In this document: one piece after another, positions 22,878-30,514 of the stretch
How the letters are laid out: every line of letters starts with the position of its first letter
How positions within the stretch are numbered: position 1 is the stretch's first letter
Origin: Paludibacterium sp.
Lineage (GTDB): Bacteria; Pseudomonadota; Gammaproteobacteria; Burkholderiales; Chromobacteriaceae
NCBI RefSeq assembly: GCF_019232825.1
Contig: NZ_JAFAND010000092.1
Span: 30,642-94,641 of the forward strand
Length of the DNA: 64,000 bases
Direction: 5' to 3'
Notes under the pieces: generated by a model
The model's input: the letters and a program-made list of their open reading frames with translations, nothing else
The model's database searches: none
Told to the model about the DNA's origin: nothing
Program-made: the position numbers and the translations under genes

Positions 22878-24464
22878 TTATTGGACGCTGACGCGGGAGA
22901 AATCCTGCCGGCCGAACGGGTTGACGCGGTAGCCGCTCACGCCCTTGCCGGTCATGGCGTACAGCGTCGGGTGCGCCAAGGGCAACCACACCGCTTGGTC
23001 GTGGATGATCTTTTGCGCCGCCAGATAGCTTTGCGTGCGCGCCTTGATATCGCCGCTGGCCTTGCCCGCGCTGATCAGCTTGTCGAGCTTGGGATCGCAA
23101 TAGCGGGCGAAATTGGTGCCGGATTTGACCGCGGCGCAGCCAAACTGCGGCGTGAGGAAATTGTCCGGATCGCCGTTGTCGCCCGCCCAGCCCATGAACA
23201 GCATGTCGTGTTCCCCCGCTTTGCCGCGGCGGATCAGCTCGCCCCAATCCAACACCAGAACCTTGGCGCGTATGCCGACACGGGCCAGGTCGGCTTGCAG
23301 CAATTCTGCGCCCGCGCGCGGGTTGGGGTTGAGCATGCTGCCGCCGGGCCGCACCCAGACGGTGGTGTCGAAGCCTTGCGGATAGCCCGCTTGGGCAAGC
23401 AGCTTCTTGGCGGCGGCGACGTCGTGCGGCCAGGGTTTGATGTTGCGCGCATAGCCCCAGGTATTGGGCGGGAAGGGTAGAACGGCCTCGGTGGCGGTGC
23501 CGTCGAATACGGCGGACAGATAGCTTGCGTGGTCGAAGGCCAGGTTGACCGCGCGTCGCACCAGCACGTTGTCGAACGGTTTCTTCTGGCTATTCATGGC
23601 CACGAAGGCGGTCATGAAGGCCGGAGAGGACAGTACTCTCAGTCCCGTGTCGCCCCGCGCGCTCAACACGTCCTGCGGCGTGGGCGACAGCGCGATCTGG
23701 CATTCGCTCGCCTTCAGCTTCTGCAGGCGCACCGCCGGCGTCGGCGTGATGGCGAAAATCAACTGACCGACCTTGGGCTTGCCGCCGAAGTAAGCCGGAT
23801 TGGCGCTGTAGCGGATGGTGCTGTCCTTGATATAGCTTTTGAACACGAACGGCCCGGTGCCGATCGGTTTGCTGTTGAGTTCCTGCGGCTTGCCGGCACT
23901 CATCAGCTGATTGGCGTATTCGGCCGAATAGATCGAGGCAAACCCCATGCTCAGCGTCGACAGGAATGTCGATTCCGGCCGGGTCAGGACGAATTGCACC
24001 GTGTGGCTGTCGAGCGCACGCACCGATTGGATCAGCGACGGCAGTTGCAGCGACGTGGCGTGCGGGAACGTGCCGGTTGAAATCTTGTACCAAGGGTTGG
24101 CCGGATTGAGCATGCGATCGAAGGAGAACGCCACGTCTTCGGCGTTGAGCTTGCGTGTCGGCTTGAAGTAGTCGGTGCTGTGGAATGCCGCGTCCGGACG
24201 CAGCGAGAAGGTATAGGCGCGGCCGTCCGGGCTCACCCGCCAGCTGGTGGCGAGCGAGGGCACGACCTTGCCGCTGTCCGGGTCGTATTCCACGAGGCGG
24301 TTCATCAGCACGTCGGCCGAGGCGTTGGTGGTGACGAGCGCGTTGTATTGCACCACGTCGAACCCGTCGGGGTTGGACTCGGTGCAAACGGTCAGGGTAT
24401 TGGCCGCCCAGGCCGAACTGACGGTCAAGGCGGCAAGCAGGAAGGCTTGGCGGATCGGGTGCAT
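22878..24464 (-). CDS. Peptide ABC transporter substrate-binding protein (DppA/OppA family 5)
   Basis: 528 aa. Signal peptide MHPIRQAFLLAALTVSSAWA with cleavage before ANTL, then a family-5 extracellular solute-binding domain (TLTVCTESNPDGFDVVQYNAL, SWRVSPDGRAYTFSLRPDAAFH, PIGTGPFVFKSYIKDSTIRY). It closely follows the pattern of dipeptide-binding DppA, which delivers dipeptides (in some bacteria haem) to the DppBCDF permease. No permease or ATPase genes are adjacent, so it is an orphan binding protein here. It lies downstream of the HD-GYP gene on the same strand after about 105 bp. Confidence 0.92.
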   Translation of the reverse strand: MHPIRQAFLLAALTVSSAWAANTLTVCTESNPDGFDVVQYNALVTTNASADVLMNRLVEYDPDSGKVVPSLATSWRVSPDGRAYTFSLRPDAAFHSTDYFKPTRKLNAEDVAFSFDRMLNPANPWYKISTGTFPHATSLQLPSLIQSVRALDSHTVQFVLTRPESTFLSTLSMGFASIYSAEYANQLMSAGKPQELNSKPIGTGPFVFKSYIKDSTIRYSANPAYFGGKPKVGQLIFAITPTPAVRLQKLKASECQIALSPTPQDVLSARGDTGLRVLSSPAFMTAFVAMNSQKKPFDNVLVRRAVNLAFDHASYLSAVFDGTATEAVLPFPPNTWGYARNIKPWPHDVAAAKKLLAQAGYPQGFDTTVWVRPGGSMLNPNPRAGAELLQADLARVGIRAKVLVLDWGELIRRGKAGEHDMLFMGWAGDNGDPDNFLTPQFGCAAVKSGTNFARYCDPKLDKLISAGKASGDIKARTQSYLAAQKIIHDQAVWLPLAHPTLYAMTGKGVSGYRVNPFGRQDFSRVSVQ

Positions 24465-24569
24465 GGTTTGTTGTTCTCCGTCGGCTTGGACCAGTGAGTA
24501 TAAGCACTATGCTCAAGGCGTGCTAAAACAACATTCTATATGCATATTCCGCGGCGGGGATAGCACTCG

Positions 24570-25850
24570 TCAGTGCTTGGCCCCTGCTCGGAAGTATTTG
24601 CGCATCGCTTGTGCCAGCAAGTGCTTGAGGGTATCGGTCTGTGCGGCGTGGTAGTGGTCGTATAGTCGTGGGGCCATCGGCAGGAAGACGTCCAGCATGG
24701 CGGGGTCGAACTGGCGTCCGCGCGCGTCTTGCATCATCGCCAGGGTCTGCTCCAACGCAAATGGCTCCTTATAAGGGCGGCGCGAGGTCAGCGCGTCGAA
24801 TACGTCGACGATGGTGAACAAGCGCGCATTGTATGGAATGGCGTCGCCCCGCAGCCCGCGCGGGTAGCCGCTGCCGTCGTATCGCTCGTGATGGCCGCCG
24901 ACGACCTCTTCCGTCCACTCGAGCCATTTCACTTCGCCGATGATCTGCACGCCGATATCCACATGCTGTTTCATCAGCGCGAACTCCTCGTCATCGAGCG
25001 CTCCGGGCTTGAGCAGTACGCGGTCGGCGATGCCGATCTTGCCGACGTCGTGGAGGAAGGCCCCGGCCATGAGGGCGATGACGTCGCGCGGCGTGCGGCC
25101 CAGTGCTTCAGCCAAGGCCACCGCATACAGCGTAACGCGATAGTTGTGGCTGTCGGTGTCGGCGTCGCGTTTGGCGATGGCGCTGCCGAGTACGCGCAGC
25201 AGTTCGACGTTGCTGTCGAGCAGGTTGTGACTGAGACGAACCGTATCCCGGTTGAGCGACACGACGACCGGGTAGATGGCCAGCGAGCTCATCGCCACGA
25301 CCAGCAATACGCCGATCAAGGTGTCGCGGATGCGCTGGGCGATGGCTTGCGCGGTTTCGGGCGGCACGAGATAAATCGCCTGAAAATAGCCTTGTGTCTG
25401 TCCGTAGCTATTTTGCAACGCGACCAGCGACTGGACGTAGATGCGTTCGCCAATACGCACGGTGCGCTGGCTGGGCGCCCGCAGCGGCGGCCAGTCTGCG
25501 GGGCGGATGGCGGGGCCGCGCCAGCTGGCGCCGAGCGGCCGCAAGGCGGGGTCGAACAAGCTGACGCCGACGAACGGCGTGCGTGGCAGCAGCTGATCGA
25601 GGCGGGATTGCAGCGTGCCGGGCGACTGGCGCCACAGTTCCGGGACACTGGTCTGGCGGAATTGCTGCACCGCGTCGGTGGATAGATTACGTACCCATTG
25701 ATCGATGCGGCCGGTTTCGAACTGCCAAGCGGTGATGCTGGCCGCCAGCGACAGCAGCAGCCACATGGGAACCAGCCGTTTCAGCAATGCGCGATGCACG
25801 TTGAGCCGGTGTGGGTGCAGTAGGTAGTCGAGGTGGCGGTACGAGATCAT
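24570..25850 (-). CDS. HD-GYP domain cyclic-di-GMP phosphodiesterase, membrane-anchored
   Basis: 426 aa. Two membrane segments (about 28-45 and 175-198) bracket a periplasmic sensor region of about 130 residues; the cytoplasmic C-terminus is an HD-GYP domain with FLHDVGKIGIADRVLLKPG and HHERYDGSGYPRGLRGD. HD-GYP enzymes hydrolyse c-di-GMP. The catalytic HD pair and GYP motif are intact. It lies 64 bp after a BLUF-domain gene on the same strand, so the two BLUF genes and this gene may be one unit coupling blue light to c-di-GMP. Distances leave independent promoters possible. Confidence 0.92.
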   Translation of the reverse strand: MISYRHLDYLLHPHRLNVHRALLKRLVPMWLLLSLAASITAWQFETGRIDQWVRNLSTDAVQQFRQTSVPELWRQSPGTLQSRLDQLLPRTPFVGVSLFDPALRPLGASWRGPAIRPADWPPLRAPSQRTVRIGERIYVQSLVALQNSYGQTQGYFQAIYLVPPETAQAIAQRIRDTLIGVLLVVAMSSLAIYPVVVSLNRDTVRLSHNLLDSNVELLRVLGSAIAKRDADTDSHNYRVTLYAVALAEALGRTPRDVIALMAGAFLHDVGKIGIADRVLLKPGALDDEEFALMKQHVDIGVQIIGEVKWLEWTEEVVGGHHERYDGSGYPRGLRGDAIPYNARLFTIVDVFDALTSRRPYKEPFALEQTLAMMQDARGRQFDPAMLDVFLPMAPRLYDHYHAAQTDTLKHLLAQAMRKYFRAGAKH

Positions 25851-25914
25851 GGCCTACACCATATGCATTGTTATGTTGATATTTTATATGTTCGCCATCG
25901 ATGGCGCGCCTGAC

Positions 25915-26388
25915 TCAGAAGCCGCGCGAACGTTGGGTGATGGAGAGCTTGGGGGGGCCGGGAAAGCGCACGTGCCATTTGCCGTCGATGAATTCGCGAA
26001 TGACGCGCAGCGTGCGCAAGGCGTTGAGGTCCGCCGGGTCGATCTGCTCGATGTCCATGATCGAGACGTCGCCCGGCAACGGATCGTTGGGCGTATCCTC
26101 GCATTTGACGAGCCCCAGGCTCCAGTTGGCGAAAATCGCCGCATCGATTTCCTGCCGCGCTAGCAGCAACAACTTGTAACGGGTCGTATCCTGGAAGACT
26201 TGGCGGTAGTAACGATCGACATCGTCATCCGGTCCCTCGATGACCTGGAGGAACTCCTGTCCCATCAGCACCATGACGCCGCTAATGCCGTCACGCTCGT
26301 TTCTGCGGCGACAGTCGGCCAAAAAGGCCGCCAGGTTCTGGGGGTCGGGCTCGGCGGCAACCGAGCCGCTGTAGATGAGGCGAATCAC
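25915..26388 (-). CDS. BLUF blue-light photoreceptor protein (canonical)
   Basis: 157 aa from a GTG start (read M-IRLIYSGS), which places the BLUF domain at residue 1; the longer ORF to 26472 adds a basic non-homologous stretch. The flavin-binding fold has all three photocycle residues: Tyr6 (RLIYSGS), Asn30 (CRRRNERDG) and Gln48 (EFLQVIEGP), in the same spacing as Y8/N32/Q50 of cyanobacterial PixD. A C-terminal extension of about 60 residues (..RVIREFIDGKWHVRF) is shared with the neighbouring BLUF gene. No output domain of its own. A perfect dyad lies 57 bp upstream, and an HD-GYP gene follows. Confidence 0.9.
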   Translation of the reverse strand: MIRLIYSGSVAAEPDPQNLAAFLADCRRRNERDGISGVMVLMGQEFLQVIEGPDDDVDRYYRQVFQDTTRYKLLLLARQEIDAAIFANWSLGLVKCEDTPNDPLPGDVSIMDIEQIDPADLNALRTLRVIREFIDGKWHVRFPGPPKLSITQRSRGF

Positions 26389-26444
26389 CGCATGACTCTT
26401 CTTCGAAGGGGGCGGGAAAACTCTATTTTTGCACCTCTGCTTAT

Positions 26445-26463
26445 GAAATGCAAAATGCATTTC
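26445..26463. promoter_or_regulatory. Perfect dyad upstream of the canonical BLUF gene
   Basis: GAAATGCA-AAA-TGCATTTC, 8-bp perfect arms with a 3-bp spacer, centred about 66 bp before the BLUF start in the 136-bp gap between the two BLUF genes. It is not followed by a T-run on either strand, so an operator is more likely than a terminator. Confidence 0.5.
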
Positions 26464-26524
26464 AAATGTCATTTTCTGTAATGTTTTCCTGCGGTTAGAG
26501 CGAGTGCCGTACGCCTTGGCCCAT

Positions 26525-27004
26525 CTAGAAGACGGGGCGCTGGCGGCGCAACACCACTGGCTGGGAGGGGTCGATCTGACTGCGGTGCCATTTGCCGCGA
26601 ATGAAGTCGTTGATCACTTTCAGTGTATAGCTTTCGTCGGCCGTCTTGCCGGTCATGTTCTGAACTTCCGCCATTGTCGGCGGCATGCCTTGGCCGGATT
26701 CCTCACCCGGTGGCGGTGGCTGGATCAGTCCAAGATGCCATTGGCCGAACAGGGGGGCGTTGATGAGGTGGCGCGCCACCAGCACCAGGCCATAGCGGTG
26801 GCTCTGGCTGCTGAGTTGGTCGTACATCTGTTCGACGGCGGCTTCGGGCCCCTCGATGATCTGCAGAAAATCCCGCCCCATCAGCACCATGGCGCCGCAC
26901 AGGCCGTTCCGCCGGTTGCGGGAACGGCTATCGCCCAGAAACGCATTAAGCTGGGCCGGGGAGGGAACGGCGGACAAGCTGCCGCTAAAAATCAGGCGTA
27001 TCAC
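26525..27004 (-). CDS. BLUF-domain protein with Phe at the photoactive Tyr position
   Basis: 159 aa from GTG 27004 (M-IRLIFSGS), with AGGA seven bases upstream. It is clearly a paralogue of the next gene: same N-terminus, same C-terminal ..KVINDFIRGKWH segment. Asn30 (SRSRNRRNG) and Gln48 (DFLQIIEGP) are kept but residue 6 is Phe (codon TTT) instead of the Tyr needed for the red-shifted signalling state in characterised BLUF proteins. It may bind flavin without normal photochemistry, or act as a partner or decoy. First gene of the BLUF-BLUF-HD-GYP series. Confidence 0.85.
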   Translation of the reverse strand: MIRLIFSGSLSAVPSPAQLNAFLGDSRSRNRRNGLCGAMVLMGRDFLQIIEGPEAAVEQMYDQLSSQSHRYGLVLVARHLINAPLFGQWHLGLIQPPPPGEESGQGMPPTMAEVQNMTGKTADESYTLKVINDFIRGKWHRSQIDPSQPVVLRRQRPVF

Positions 27005-27062
27005 GCAGGGTCCTGTGGATTGCAAAAATATGCATCTCAATTACGGTTATACATAATCTGCC

Positions 27063-27100
27063 AGTCAATGCCAGTTGACTCGTACGGCAAAAGTTATAAT
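27063..27100. promoter_or_regulatory. Divergent promoter region with dyad between BLUF and DUF2520 genes
   Basis: AGTCAA-TGCCAG-TTGACT (27063-27080) is a perfect 6-bp-arm dyad. Its right arm reads as a -35 (TTGACT) for the rightward gene, with TATAAT at 27095-27100 (short 14-bp spacing). Its left arm reads as TTGACT toward the BLUF genes. A regulator here could control both directions. Confidence 0.4.
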
Positions 27101-27133
27101 GGCCGCTACAAATGTCGATATCAGTGAATCACT

Positions 27134-28018
27134 ATGCGTACATTAGCGATTTTTGGCGGCGGGCGTCTGGGGCAAAGCTGGGGCAGACTGGCACAGCAGT
27201 CGGGCCGCTATCGGGTGGTTGCGGTGTATTGCCGTACGGAGGCGGCGGCGCTGCGAGCCGTCGATTTCGTCGGCGCGGGGCAGGCTGCCGTGTTGTCGGC
27301 AGCGGCGACGCTGGCCGAGGTGAACCTGTTGTCGGTACCGGACGACGCGTTGGCAGGGCTCGCCCAGCAACTGGCGGCCGTCTCGCCGACGCCGGGCGCG
27401 TTGGCATTTCATGCCAGCGGCGTGCTGGATCGTGCGGTGCTGCAGCCATTGGCCGACACCGGCGTGGCCTGCGGCAGTCTGCATCCCGCCTTTTCCTTTG
27501 CCGACCCGGCGCGCGCGGTGGCCGGCTTTGCCGGCACCCTGTGCGCGCTCGAGGGCGACGCGACGGCCGAGGCGGCGTTGTCTGCATTCGCCGCGGCCAT
27601 CGGCGGTAGGCCTTTTACGTTGAAACCGGGTGGCAAGCCGGCCTATCACGCCAGTTTGGCCATTGCGTCGAATTTCCTGGTGACGCTATGCGGCTTTGCT
27701 CAGAACGTGGCGGCGCAAGCCGGCATTGAAGGCGAAGCGGCGCGCGAGTTGTTGGGCGGCTTGATGCGCCAGTCTCTCGACAACGCGCTGGCGCTTGGCG
27801 CCGCCGCTGCTTTGACCGGGCCGATCGCGCGCGGCGACGTGGCGACGGTGGAGAGGCACCTGAACGTCTTGGGCGCGCCGGCCGAGCGCATGCTCTACCG
27901 GGCGTTGGGGCGCGCCACGCTCGATTTGGCGGCGCGAGGCGCCCAGGGCGAACGTTGGTCGCGGCTCAGCCGGGTGCTGGCGGATCCGCCGGAGGCGACG
28001 ACGCCCGCGCATGACTGA
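27134..28018 (+). CDS. Rossmann-fold oxidoreductase-like protein with DUF2520 domain
   Basis: 294 aa. An N-terminal NAD(P)-binding fold (LAIFGGGRLGQSWGRLA; GxGxxG-like) and a C-terminal all-helical DUF2520 dimerisation domain (FTLKPGGKPAYHASLAIASNFLVTLCGFAQ), the layout of ketopantoate reductase/F420-oxidoreductase relatives. The substrate is unknown. Promoter-like TATAAT lies 34 bp upstream. Its 3' end overlaps the convergent membrane-protein gene by about 50 bp. Confidence 0.82.
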   Translation: MRTLAIFGGGRLGQSWGRLAQQSGRYRVVAVYCRTEAAALRAVDFVGAGQAAVLSAAATLAEVNLLSVPDDALAGLAQQLAAVSPTPGALAFHASGVLDRAVLQPLADTGVACGSLHPAFSFADPARAVAGFAGTLCALEGDATAEAALSAFAAAIGGRPFTLKPGGKPAYHASLAIASNFLVTLCGFAQNVAAQAGIEGEAARELLGGLMRQSLDNALALGAAAALTGPIARGDVATVERHLNVLGAPAERMLYRALGRATLDLAARGAQGERWSRLSRVLADPPEATTPAHD

Positions 28019-28250
28019 GGCTGGCTTGCACCTTGTTCAGCATGTGAGACAGCAATAGCGTTTCCAGCGTCAATTGCACGGCCGTGGCCATCAGGATGGT
28101 CATCATCTGCAGGTCGCGCGCCAGGCCGTTGCGGCCCGCGGCGAGGTAGAGCAGGACACAGATGATCAGTTCTTGCGGCAGGCGGTATAGCAGCCAGCGG
28201 CGGCAGAATCTTCTGACGCTATTCGGATCGGACAGAGTGAGGTCTTGCAT
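27966..28250 (-). CDS. Small membrane protein, unknown
   Basis: 94 aa, start MQDLTLSDPN. Two hydrophobic segments (about residues 25-42 and 48-70: LPQELIICVLLYLA, MMTILMATAVQLTLETLLLSHML) then a polar Pro/Ser-rich tail. Its last 17 codons overlap the convergent DUF2520 gene, and no strong ribosome site is visible, so confidence is moderate. Not recognised. Confidence 0.5.
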   Translation of the reverse strand: MQDLTLSDPNSVRRFCRRWLLYRLPQELIICVLLYLAAGRNGLARDLQMMTILMATAVQLTLETLLLSHMLNKVQASLSHARASSPPADPPAPG

Positions 28251-28328
28251 GGGGCGTGACGGAAAGATGGCAATGACTGACGCTCGATTGTGCGCAGGAC
28301 ATGCCCCACAAGCTTTAGGAAAAAACTG

Positions 28329-28358
28329 AAAAAGCCTGGCGGCGGCTGCCGCCAGGCT
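28329..28358 (-). terminator. Rho-independent terminator after the RsmI-like gene
   Basis: Minus strand AGCCTGGCGGC-AGCC-GCCGCCAGGCT followed by TTTT. A perfect 11-bp stem. Confidence 0.92.
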
Positions 28359-28363
28359 GAGTA

Positions 28364-29083
28364 TCAGCGGCTCGGTCGAGCCGGCATGGCGTGCAGCACG
28401 AAGATCGTCGGCCGCTTGTGTAGCGTTGGGGCTTGCGCCGGCCAGTCGCGCACGCGGCGGCTGATGATGGTTTGCGTCGGCAGCGTCAGATCGCACGCCA
28501 CGGCGAGCCGCGTGTCAGGCGCAAGCTGCGCGCGCAGTTGGGTGAGCAGCGCGTCGTTGCGGTAGGGCGTCTCGATGAATACCTGCGTCTCGTCTTGCTC
28601 GCGCGAGCGTGCCTCCAAGCGCTTGAGCGCCTGAGCGCGTTCACCGGCATCCACCGGCAAATAGCCATGAAAGGCAAAGCGCTGGCCGTTGGCGCCGGAG
28701 GCCATCAGCGCGAGCAGAATCGACGACGGTCCGATCAGCGGCATGACCGCGATGCCTTTCTCATGGGCGAGTGCCACCAGTTGCGCGCCGGGGTCGGCCA
28801 CCGCCGGGCAACCCGCTTCCGAGATGAGTCCGACGTCCTGACCCGCCAACAGCGGCATGAGGAGCGCTGCCACGTCTTGCGGCGGCGTGTGCTCGTTAAG
28901 CGTCTGCAGCGACAATTCTCGAATCGGCGTGGTCACGCCGAGGGCCTTGAGGTGCTTGCGCGCGGTTTTTTCCGCCTCGACGACGAAATGGGTCAGATGC
29001 CGCACGCGAAGGCGCTCCGGCTCCGGCAGCCACGGGGTGTCGGCGTCGCCCAGCGGAGCGGGGATGAGGAAGAGCGTGGCCAT
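28364..29083 (-). CDS. RsmI-like SAM-dependent (tetrapyrrole-type) methyltransferase
   Basis: 239 aa, tetrapyrrole methylase fold related to RsmI (16S rRNA 2'-O-methyltransferase). Visible blocks: LFLIPAPLGD at the N-terminus, LISEAGCPAVADPGAQLV and VMPLIGPSSILLALMASG, then QVFIETPYRN. It is shorter than RsmI (about 286 aa) and has the SAM-dependent YraL-paralogue form commonly found next to maf. The target is not established. Its ATG overlaps the maf stop by one base (TGATG), so they are co-translated. Confidence 0.85.
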   Translation of the reverse strand: MATLFLIPAPLGDADTPWLPEPERLRVRHLTHFVVEAEKTARKHLKALGVTTPIRELSLQTLNEHTPPQDVAALLMPLLAGQDVGLISEAGCPAVADPGAQLVALAHEKGIAVMPLIGPSSILLALMASGANGQRFAFHGYLPVDAGERAQALKRLEARSREQDETQVFIETPYRNDALLTQLRAQLAPDTRLAVACDLTLPTQTIISRRVRDWPAQAPTLHKRPTIFVLHAMPARPSR

Positions 29084-29661
29084 CACAGCACCGCCATGCC
29101 CTGCCGGGCGAGCATGTCAACGAGCGCGAACAACGGCAGGCCGATGAGCGCGTTGGGGTCGGTGGTCTCGATGCATTCGATCAGCGCGCCGCCCAGGCCT
29201 TCGCTCTTGGCTGCGCCGGCGCAAAAGAGCGCATCAGGTTCGCGCGTCAGATAGCGGCGGATCTGCGTCTCGTCGAGCGTGCGCAAGGTCACGCGGGTAA
29301 GGTCCACGCTTTCTTCCAGCGCGCCGGTGGCGCTGTTGTACACGGCGAGCGCCGTGTGGAACACCGTGGTGCGGCCGCTCATGAATTGCAGCATGGCCAC
29401 CGCGCCGGCCATGTCGTCCGGTTTGCCGATCTGGCGGCCGTCGAGCAAGGCCACTTGATCGGAGCCGATAATCAGGGCGTCCGCATAGCGTTCCGCCAGC
29501 GATTGCGCTTTGACGCGCGCGAGCCGGCGGGCGGTATCGAGCGCGGATTCGCCCGCGAGCGGCGTTTCGTCGCAATGTGGCGCGCAGTGAGTGAAAGGCA
29601 GGCCGAGGCGGGCGACGATTTCGCGCCGAAAGGGCGATGTGGATGCGAGAACGAGTTGCAT
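29083..29661 (-). CDS. yceF: Maf-family nucleotide pyrophosphatase (YceF type)
   Basis: 192 aa. Maf/Ham1-like fold: LVLASTSPFRREIVARLGLPF, the loop SDQVALLDGRQIGKP and IIGSDQ with the catalytic Asp, and PLFALVDML at the end. In E. coli YceF hydrolyses m7GTP. Divergent from yceD, the same arrangement as yceF/yceD in enterobacteria, which favours YceF over YhdE. Confidence 0.9.
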   Translation of the reverse strand: MQLVLASTSPFRREIVARLGLPFTHCAPHCDETPLAGESALDTARRLARVKAQSLAERYADALIIGSDQVALLDGRQIGKPDDMAGAVAMLQFMSGRTTVFHTALAVYNSATGALEESVDLTRVTLRTLDETQIRRYLTREPDALFCAGAAKSEGLGGALIECIETTDPNALIGLPLFALVDMLARQGMAVL

Positions 29662-29721
29662 GGTGGTGTAAGTGGTAATTTTTTGACAAATCAGCGGCCT
29701 GGATTATATCATGCACGGTTT

Positions 29722-30225
29722 ATGTCTAACCCGATTTTGATTGATCCGCTCAAGCATGCCTTCGAGGGACGGCGTATCGCCGGCAAATTGCCGGTGGCCG
29801 AACTCGACGAGCGCGTGTTGTCGGAACTCGCCGAGGCCTCTGGAGAGGTTGACTGGGCGCTGACCGGCTTCATCGACGCGCTCGGTCGCCCGGCGTTGCG
29901 TATCGTGCTGTCGGTGGCTGTGTCGGTGCCCTGCGGGCGCTGCGTACAGCCTCTGGCGGTGGACCTTGCGGCCGATTCGGTTATCACGCTGTTTAACAGC
30001 GAGGATAAACTGGAAGCGGCGGTCGAGGTCGACGAGACGCTGGACGCCATCATGGCCGAGCCCGAGCTGGATGTGCTGGCGCTGATCGAAGACGAAATCA
30101 TCATGGGCTTACCGTTGTCGCCGTTGCACGACGACTGCGGGACGGAACATCTGGAACGTGCCAAGGCTGACAAGCCCAACCCGTTCGCGGTGTTGGCGGC
30201 GCTGAAGGGCCGCAAGCCCGAATGA
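29722..30225 (+). CDS. yceD: YceD/DUF177 family protein (23S rRNA accumulation)
   Basis: 167 aa. DUF177 with the cysteine pair SVPCGRCVQPLAVDL, acidic centre (VEVDETLDAIMAEPELDVLALIEDEIIMGLPLSP) and a C-terminal NPFAVLAALKG as in YceD. The family supports 23S rRNA processing and is almost always found directly before rpmF, as here. The start MSNPILIDPLKHAF is the conserved N-terminus. First gene of the rpmF-plsX-fab series. Confidence 0.92.
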   Translation: MSNPILIDPLKHAFEGRRIAGKLPVAELDERVLSELAEASGEVDWALTGFIDALGRPALRIVLSVAVSVPCGRCVQPLAVDLAADSVITLFNSEDKLEAAVEVDETLDAIMAEPELDVLALIEDEIIMGLPLSPLHDDCGTEHLERAKADKPNPFAVLAALKGRKPE

Positions 30226-30255
30226 ATCTGTAATTGAATTTTTCAGGAGTCGAAC

Positions 30256-30435
30256 ATGGCTGTTCAACAGAATAAGAAGTCCCCGTCCAAGCGCAATATG
30301 CACCGCGCCCACGATTTTCTGACCGCGCCGGGTCTGGCCAAGGACCCCGCTACCGGTGAAGTGCATCTGCGTCACCACGTCAGCCCGAACGGGATGTACC
30401 GTGGCCGCAAAGTGATGAAGGCCAAGGGCGAGTAA
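30256..30435 (+). CDS. rpmF: 50S ribosomal protein L32
   Basis: 59 aa, too short for the ORF track. [20 protein letters not shown] is the invariant L32 start; the rest ([19 protein letters not shown]) also fits. This is the zinc-free (C-minus) form, lacking the CxxC pairs. CAGGAG lies just upstream. Embedded between yceD and plsX as in many proteobacteria. Confidence 0.97.
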   Translation: MAVQQNKKSPSKRNMHRAHDFLTAPGLAKDPATGEVHLRHHVSPNGMYRGRKVMKAKGE

Positions 30436-30514
30436 TCTTTCTCTACCCGTACCTGCCTTCCCTAGGCCGGATGACCGGCGCCAAGAACAGGTAGGACAAC
30501 TACCGTATTCGTTG

